Part shown: piece by piece, positions 13,817-17,567 of the stretch
How positions within the stretch are numbered: position 1 is the stretch's first letter
Layout of the letters: each line of letters begins with the position of its first letter
Source of the DNA: Frondihabitans sp.
Lineage (GTDB): Bacteria > Actinomycetota > Actinomycetes > Actinomycetales > Microbacteriaceae
Reading direction: 5' to 3'
Length of the DNA: 17,567 nucleotides
Assembly: GCA_025464735.1 (NCBI GenBank)
Contig: JAODMX010000425.1
Coordinates: 1-17,567 of the forward strand
The notes under the pieces: generated by a model
Told to the model about the DNA's origin: nothing
Database searches by the model: none
Seen by the model: the letters and a program-made list of their open reading frames with translations, nothing else
Translations under genes and position numbers: made by a program

Positions 13817-13830
13817 CCCCCTTGTGGGGG
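13817..13830 (+). other. CCCCC/GGGGG hairpin in the permease 5' region
   Basis: CCCCC-TTGT-GGGGG lies 80 bp before the permease ATG, followed by a small GCGC/GCGC hairpin near 13845. They could be part of a structured leader. No known riboswitch motif was recognised, and I cannot place the promoter. Confidence 0.35.
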
Positions 13831-13909
13831 AGTAGCTTCTGATCCTGCGCGAACTTGCGCTGTGTGCACGTTGCCCGTGTACGCATCTCGACAAGGGGAG
13901 TCACCTCAT

Positions 13910-15577
13910 ATGTCAACACTGAAGAGCCCAGACATCGCACCCACCTCAAGCGGTCTGAAACGGCAAATCGGCTTCATCGGCCTCATGTGGGCATCCGCCG
14001 GATCGATCATCGGATCCGGTTGGTTGTACGGAGCAGACAAGGGCCTCATCCAGGCCGGACCAGCAGCGATCATCTCGTGGGGCATCGGCGCCGTCGCGAT
14101 CCTGGTCCTTGCGCTAGTCCACGCCGAACTCGGCGGCATGTACCCGATCTCGGGTGGCACAGCCCGATTCCCGCACCTTGCGTTCGGCGGCGTTGCCGGC
14201 GCATCGTTCGGGTGGTTCTCCTGGTTGCAGGCCGTTACGGTCTCGCCGATCGAGGTGAGCGCCATGATCGGCTACGGAGCGACCTACGTTCCGTTCGCCA
14301 AGGGATGGATCCGAACGGACGGCACCCTCACCGCCCCCGGCATCGTCGCGGCCATCGTTATCATGCTGGTGTTTGTCGTGATCAACTTCCTCAGCGTGAG
14401 GGCCCTCGCGAATACGAACAGCGCGGCGACCTGGTGGAAGATCGGTGTGCCGGTCCTCGCCATCCTCGTGCTGGCCATCTTCAACTTCCACCCCGGTAAC
14501 TTCGGTGCTTCGAACGGGTTCGCCCCAGAGGGCCTGAAGGGCATCATCTCGGCGATACCGAACGCCGGCATCATCTTCGCCCTCCTCGGATTCGAGCAGG
14601 CCGACCAGCTAGCCGGTGAGTCGGTCAACCCCAAGCGAGACATTCCGCGCGCGGTCATCGGATCCGTGGTCATCGGTCTGGTCATCTACCTGGCCCTGCA
14701 AGTGGTCTTCATCGGCGCCATTCCGCAGGACAAGATTCTCGGCACCTGGGTCGCAACCGGCAACCAGTTCCTCACTGGCCCGTTCGCGCTCGTAGCAACT
14801 GCCGCAGGGATCGGTTGGTTGGCAACGGTGCTCTACATCGACGCAGTGATCTCCCCCGGCGGAACCGGCCTCATCTACTTCACGGCCACCTCGCGCGTCT
14901 CGTTCGGCCTCAGCAAGAACGGCTACTTCCCGAAGATCTTCGAAGCCACCACGAGTCGCGGTGTGCCGTGGTTCGGTCTGATCATCGCCTGGATCTTCGG
15001 CTGCGTCTGCTTCTTGCCGTTCCCAAGTTGGCAATCGCTTGTCGGTCTTATCACCAGTGCTTCTGTGCTCATGTACGCGGGCGCACCGCTCGCTCTCGGA
15101 GCATTCCGCAAGCGAATCCCCGAGGTCGAGCGCCCTTACCGCCTCCCGGCCGCCCACATCCTCTCGCCCATCGCCTTCATCATTGCCAACGAGATCATCC
15201 TGTGGTCCGGCTGGACGACGGTCTGGAAGCTCGGTATCTGCGTCATCATCGGCTTCATCATCATTGCGCTGAATGTCTTGCTCAAGCTCAACCCGACGCC
15301 GGTCCACCTCAACTGGAAATCGGCGACGTGGCTGTTCCCCTACCTGATCGGCATGGGCCTCATCGTGTTCCTGAGCGACTTCAACACGGACCCGACCTCG
15401 GGCAAGCCCGCTGGCCCGCAGCTGATCGGCTTCGGCTGGGACATCCTCGTGGTGGCCATCTTCAGCCTGATCATCTACTTCTGGGCGATCAACTCGGCTG
15501 TCTCGGCCGACACGATCCGTCAGATGGCGGACGAGCAGTCACTCGAGGCCGAGGAGGCGACCACCGCGCTCGCCTAG
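13910..15577 (+). CDS. APC superfamily amino-acid permease
   Basis: The 555-residue integral membrane protein has the amino acid-polyamine-organocation pattern. The helix-1 substrate-binding loop is ASAGSIIGSGWLYG (about 28-40). It is followed by the ELGGMYPISGGTARFPHLAFG segment (helix 2 to 3, about 70-90) and around 12 hydrophobic helices. It has GFEQADQLAGESVNPKRDIPRAVIGS (about 227-252), the conserved loop after helix 6. Such permeases move amino acids or related amines using ion gradients; the substrate cannot be told from this sequence. The frame is open upstream, but ATG at 13910 is chosen for AGGGGAG about 10 nt before it. A strong terminator follows, so it is probably transcribed alone. 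A TetR regulator is encoded downstream on the same strand with its own promoter. The C-terminus is acidic (EEATTALA end). Confidence 0.92.
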   Translation: MSTLKSPDIAPTSSGLKRQIGFIGLMWASAGSIIGSGWLYGADKGLIQAGPAAIISWGIGAVAILVLALVHAELGGMYPISGGTARFPHLAFGGVAGASFGWFSWLQAVTVSPIEVSAMIGYGATYVPFAKGWIRTDGTLTAPGIVAAIVIMLVFVVINFLSVRALANTNSAATWWKIGVPVLAILVLAIFNFHPGNFGASNGFAPEGLKGIISAIPNAGIIFALLGFEQADQLAGESVNPKRDIPRAVIGSVVIGLVIYLALQVVFIGAIPQDKILGTWVATGNQFLTGPFALVATAAGIGWLATVLYIDAVISPGGTGLIYFTATSRVSFGLSKNGYFPKIFEATTSRGVPWFGLIIAWIFGCVCFLPFPSWQSLVGLITSASVLMYAGAPLALGAFRKRIPEVERPYRLPAAHILSPIAFIIANEIILWSGWTTVWKLGICVIIGFIIIALNVLLKLNPTPVHLNWKSATWLFPYLIGMGLIVFLSDFNTDPTSGKPAGPQLIGFGWDILVVAIFSLIIYFWAINSAVSADTIRQMADEQSLEAEEATTALA

Positions 15578-15595
15578 CAACGGCGCACCTTCGAT

Positions 15596-15646
15596 GAAAG
15601 CCCCCACCGGCGCGTGAATTCACCACGCACGCCGGAGGGGGCTTTC
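15596..15646 (+). terminator. Intrinsic terminator of the permease gene
   Basis: GAAAGCCCCC (15596-15605) pairs with GGGGGCTTTC (15637-15646), and the inner CCGGCG/CGCCGG and CGTG/CACG pairs extend the stem. It lies 18 bp after the permease stop codon. The base ends in CTTTC, and the GAAAG/CTTTC symmetry allows function on either strand. Confidence 0.9.
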
Positions 15647-15721
15647 GTCCGTCTCGGCTCGGCGTTAGCTGGGACCGATGCGGAGGGCGCCCTGGGCGCG
15701 GGGGCTCAGGATCCGGCGGTC

Positions 15722-15727
15722 TAGGCT
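15722..15727 (+). promoter_or_regulatory. -10 box TAGGCT of the TetR gene (leaderless)
   Basis: TAGGCT is followed by 7 nt and GTG at 15735, matching the promoters before 7439 and 13109. No -35 consensus is seen. Confidence 0.55.
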
Positions 15728-15734
15728 TTGGACC

Positions 15735-16385
15735 GTGGATGCAGGAGGCGCGCGGCGAGTCGGACGGCCCCGCGACCCGTTCATCGAAGGCAAGCTGCTT
15801 CGCGTCACCCAGCAGCTGATCGCCGAGATCGGCCTCGAGGCGCTGACGATGAACCGCGTCGCCGAGCGGGCCGGAGCCAGCAAGGCGACGCTCTACCGGC
15901 GCTGGGACGACAAGCGATCGCTCGTCCGCGACGCCGTTGCCGCGTTCGACGTCGACACGACGATTCCGAACACCGGGGCGCTTCGCGGCGATCTCGAAGA
16001 GCTCGTCCGCATGTGGGTCAGTCCGATCGGGTATCCGGCGGCGGAGTTCCGGCACGTGATCGCGGCCATCTCGCGCGACCCCGACATCTGGCGGGCCTTC
16101 GACGCGGCCACACACGGCGAGCGGACCAGATCGCTCACGGTGGTCGTCAGGCGTGCAGTGGCGCGTGGCGAAGCGCCGCCGGTGCGCTACGACGCCGCGT
16201 TCGTCACCCGCGCCGTGCATGCGCTCGCGGTGGAGCACGCTGCGCAGCGCGAGTTGCCGCTCGACGAGGCGTTCGTCGCGCGGGCCATCGACAGCATCGT
16301 CGAGCCGATCCTCGGCGTTGGGCGCGACCCGGAGGCTGACGCCCGCGACGTTGCCGCCGGCATCCCGCTGCACGTGCGCCGCTGA
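15735..16385 (+). CDS. TetR family transcriptional regulator
   Basis: The 216-residue protein has an N-terminal TetR DNA-binding domain. GKLLRVTQQLIAEIGLEALTMNRVAERAGASKATLYRRWDDKRSLV occupies about 19-64, with the helix-turn-helix at about 37-58. The C-terminal helical domain (about 70-216) would bind an unknown ligand. It most resembles the TetR_C-containing regulators that begin GRPRDP. The target is not evident. The permease upstream is a candidate by proximity, but a terminator and a separate promoter divide them, and the two are in the same direction rather than divergent. GTG at 15735 is favoured by TAGGCT-N7 and the absence of a Shine-Dalgarno; the open frame extends 19 codons further upstream. 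The stop codon TGA forms the first bases of an 18-bp tandem repeat. Confidence 0.9.
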   Translation: MDAGGARRVGRPRDPFIEGKLLRVTQQLIAEIGLEALTMNRVAERAGASKATLYRRWDDKRSLVRDAVAAFDVDTTIPNTGALRGDLEELVRMWVSPIGYPAAEFRHVIAAISRDPDIWRAFDAATHGERTRSLTVVVRRAVARGEAPPVRYDAAFVTRAVHALAVEHAAQRELPLDEAFVARAIDSIVEPILGVGRDPEADARDVAAGIPLHVRR

Positions 16386-16430
16386 CTGCGGCTGCGCCTC
16401 TGACTGCGGCTGCGCCTCTGGCTGCGCCGC
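16383..16430 (+). repeat. 18-bp tandem repeat containing the TetR stop codon
   Basis: TGACTGCGGCTGCGCCTC occurs twice in perfect register (16383-16400 and 16401-16418), followed by a degenerate partial third unit (TGGCTGCGCCGC). The TetR TGA is the first three bases of the first unit. Because the unit is a multiple of three, changes in copy number would not alter the protein. Confidence 0.85.
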
Positions 16431-16439
16431 CGCGCTGCC

Positions 16440-16509
16440 GCTAAACCCTCGCCGTCGGCCGCGGCGGTGGTCCTAGGACCACCGCGACAGCCGCGTGCGA
16501 GGGTTTAGC
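16440..16509. repeat. 70-bp imperfect palindrome, copy 2
   Basis: This copy has the same ends (GCTAAACCCTCG ... CGAGGGTTTAGC) and a perfect 18-bp central palindrome, GGTGGTCCTAGGACCACC. It is 59/70 identical to copy 1 by hand alignment. Its right half encodes the last residues and the stop codon of the minus-strand nuclease-like gene (16473). Confidence 0.9.
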
Positions 16510-17432
16510 CGCACGAGCCCCGCCGCAAGAAGCCGCCGGCAGAGCTCGTCCGCGTTGCGCGCCACCGTGTAGTCCCACCGCGCGACATCGCGGACCTTGG
16601 AGTGTGCCCGCAGCCGGCCGTCGCGCCGCTTCTCGTTCGTGATCGCATCGCTCGGGGTGCCGCCCCTAAGGAACTGAGGATCGCTGTACTTCCAGTCGCC
16701 GTCAAACTCACCCACCAGCTTGCATTCCTCCCAGTAGAAGTCGACGTGCCCGATCTTGCCGTGGGCATCAATGAACGGCCGCTGCAGCTGCGGCCGTGGG
16801 AAGCCGCGGGCCGCCATCGCCACGCGACTGTAGGACTCGCCGGGCGATTCGGATCCTGCATCGGCGAATTCGAGCGCGGCCCGGGCGGATCGGCGTCGGC
16901 GTGCGTTCGGACGGCGGTCGAGAAGAGCGGCCACGTTATCAATGGACAACGCCTCCGTGTGGAGCCCGTAGTCGAAGACCAGGACGGCGTCTTCGAACGA
17001 GCTGATGAGGGCAAGATCGGCGGCTGTGCGGGCCGGTGTTGTGATCGGTAAGCCCTCCCAGAGCTCGAAGTCACCGGGCTCGAGGACTCCCGGGCGGCGG
17101 TGCAGACTCGGGATTCGGTTGCTCGTCGTGCGGCTCGGATCGATGACGTGAAGATCGGAGGGCCAGTGCTTCGGAACGGGGAACCCCCAGACGGCCGCCG
17201 CCGACCAGTGCGAGACGGCGACGGAGGGTGCGAGACGTTCGGCGCCCGCGTGGACACGCGCCACGTAGCGCTCCCTCGGCGAGAGGCGCTGCCACTCGTC
17301 GGTCGCAACGTAGGCGCCCGGCAGGATCCGGGTCATGATGCCTTTCTCGTGGAGTCGGCGGAGGCTACGGTCGCCGAGACCTGACTGGGTGAAATCGGAC
17401 GTGCGGATGAGGAGTTCGGCAGGGCGGATCAT
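16473..17432 (-). CDS. AbiEi-like N-terminal domain / DUF559-like nuclease-fold protein
   Basis: The 319-residue protein has two parts. Residues 1-150 look like the AbiEi-type antitoxin or transcriptional-regulator domain common in actinobacteria: RSLRRLHEKGIMTRILPGAYVATDEW, then AVSHWSAAAVWGFPVP and GLPITTPARTAADLA. Residues 195-305 have the pattern of DUF559/Vsr-like PD-(D/E)XK folds: Glu199 in PGES, Asp231 in HVDFYW, Glu242 and Asp244 in GEFDGDWKY with Lys248, then NEKRRDGRLRAHSKVRDVARW. All candidate catalytic residues are present, so nuclease activity is possible but not shown. No cognate AbiEii toxin gene is adjacent in the window. ATG at 17432 has no Shine-Dalgarno and no clear -10 box. 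The last 11 or so residues (LNPRTRLSRWS) and the TAG stop come from the 70-bp palindrome copy 2, and a third copy begins 122 bp upstream of the start codon. Confidence 0.75.
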   Translation of the reverse strand: MIRPAELLIRTSDFTQSGLGDRSLRRLHEKGIMTRILPGAYVATDEWQRLSPRERYVARVHAGAERLAPSVAVSHWSAAAVWGFPVPKHWPSDLHVIDPSRTTSNRIPSLHRRPGVLEPGDFELWEGLPITTPARTAADLALISSFEDAVLVFDYGLHTEALSIDNVAALLDRRPNARRRRSARAALEFADAGSESPGESYSRVAMAARGFPRPQLQRPFIDAHGKIGHVDFYWEECKLVGEFDGDWKYSDPQFLRGGTPSDAITNEKRRDGRLRAHSKVRDVARWDYTVARNADELCRRLLAAGLVRLNPRTRLSRWS

Positions 17433-17482
17433 GCCAGCAGGATGCCCGGTATGCGGGCGTGGCCGGGCCCGGATCCGGGAGT

Positions 17483-17513
17483 CTGTGGAGAAGTCGTGCC
17501 CTGTGGAAAGTCG
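17483..17513. repeat. Short direct repeat upstream of the nuclease-like gene
   Basis: CTGTGGAGAAGTCG (17483-17496) and CTGTGGAAAGTCG (17501-17513) differ by one deletion. Both contain a near-match to the reverse complement of a DnaA box (TGTGGATAA). Two weak sites do not make an origin; they could be an operator. Confidence 0.4.
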
Positions 17514-17553
17514 CGCTGGGCGCTGGCCCCGCGCAGCGCCGGGCCATACTGCG

Positions 17554-17567
17554 GCTAAACACTCGCC
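17554..17567. repeat. Probable left end of a third 70-bp palindrome copy, cut by the window edge
   Basis: GCTAAACACTCGCC matches the first 14 bases of copy 2 at 13 positions. The rest lies outside the window, so membership in the family is provisional. Confidence 0.55.

Noticed and set aside
17483..17513. DnaA-box cluster or replication origin
   Set aside because: There are only two imperfect boxes, with no AT-rich region and no dnaA, dnaN or partition genes nearby.
1..17567. CRISPR arrays, insertion sequences or prophage genes
   Set aside because: There are no regularly spaced repeats, no transposase or integrase motifs and no phage structural genes in any frame that I could recognise.

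Overview
The window is high-GC, gene-dense DNA of an actinobacterium, most likely a Microbacteriaceae-like member. The gene content supports this: a LytR-CpsA-Psr (LCP) cell-wall ligase, a ChlI-like AAA+ ATPase paired with a VWA-type partner, an actinobacterial-type signal peptidase I, and many genes that appear to be read from leaderless transcripts. In those genes a -10 box such as TAGGCT lies 6-7 nt before the start codon. Everything here was read by eye; no database search was possible.

Layout. 1-1859 (minus): an AAA+ ATPase gene overlapping the start of a partner gene that runs off the left edge. 2042-3337 (plus): an LCP transferase, followed by a 25-bp-arm palindrome and a terminator. 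3517-3890: a structured, locally AT-richer intergenic stretch with a possible leaderless mini-ORF and a Shine-Dalgarno/anti-Shine-Dalgarno palindrome, ending in tRNA-Ser(GCT) at 3891-3980. 4026-5816 (plus): a luciferase-like flavin oxidoreductase and a GNAT acetyltransferase. 5824-7439 (minus): nadE and an HAD hydrolase, separated by a long inverted repeat that carries the HAD stop codon and the nadE -10 box. 7550-9098 (plus): a small secreted protein of unknown function, a UUCG-loop terminator, a 23-codon leader ORF and signal peptidase I. 9140-10042 (minus): a Tat-exported alpha/beta hydrolase. 10323-13063 (plus): a secreted phosphoesterase translationally coupled to a lipoprotein, with a PHO-box-like direct repeat upstream. 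13109-13558: a small membrane protein. 13910-15577: an APC amino-acid permease with a clear terminator. 15735-16385: a TetR regulator. 16473-17432 (minus): a protein with an AbiEi-like N-terminus and a DUF559-like nuclease C-terminus.

Two things stand out. The first is a family of 70-bp imperfect palindromes (13577-13646, 16440-16509, and the left end of a third at 17554-17567). The last two bracket the nuclease-like gene, and the middle one encodes that gene's last codons and stop. The second is a set of leader and hairpin arrangements that suggest translational or transcriptional coupling: the leader ORF before signal peptidase I, the hairpin inside the lipoprotein start, and the mini-ORF/palindrome before the tRNA.

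How the genes work together: several products act at the cell envelope (LCP ligase, signal peptidase, Tat-exported esterase, secreted phosphoesterase, lipoprotein, permease). The rest are housekeeping or stand-alone genes. I see no integrase, insertion sequence, CRISPR array or phage gene.
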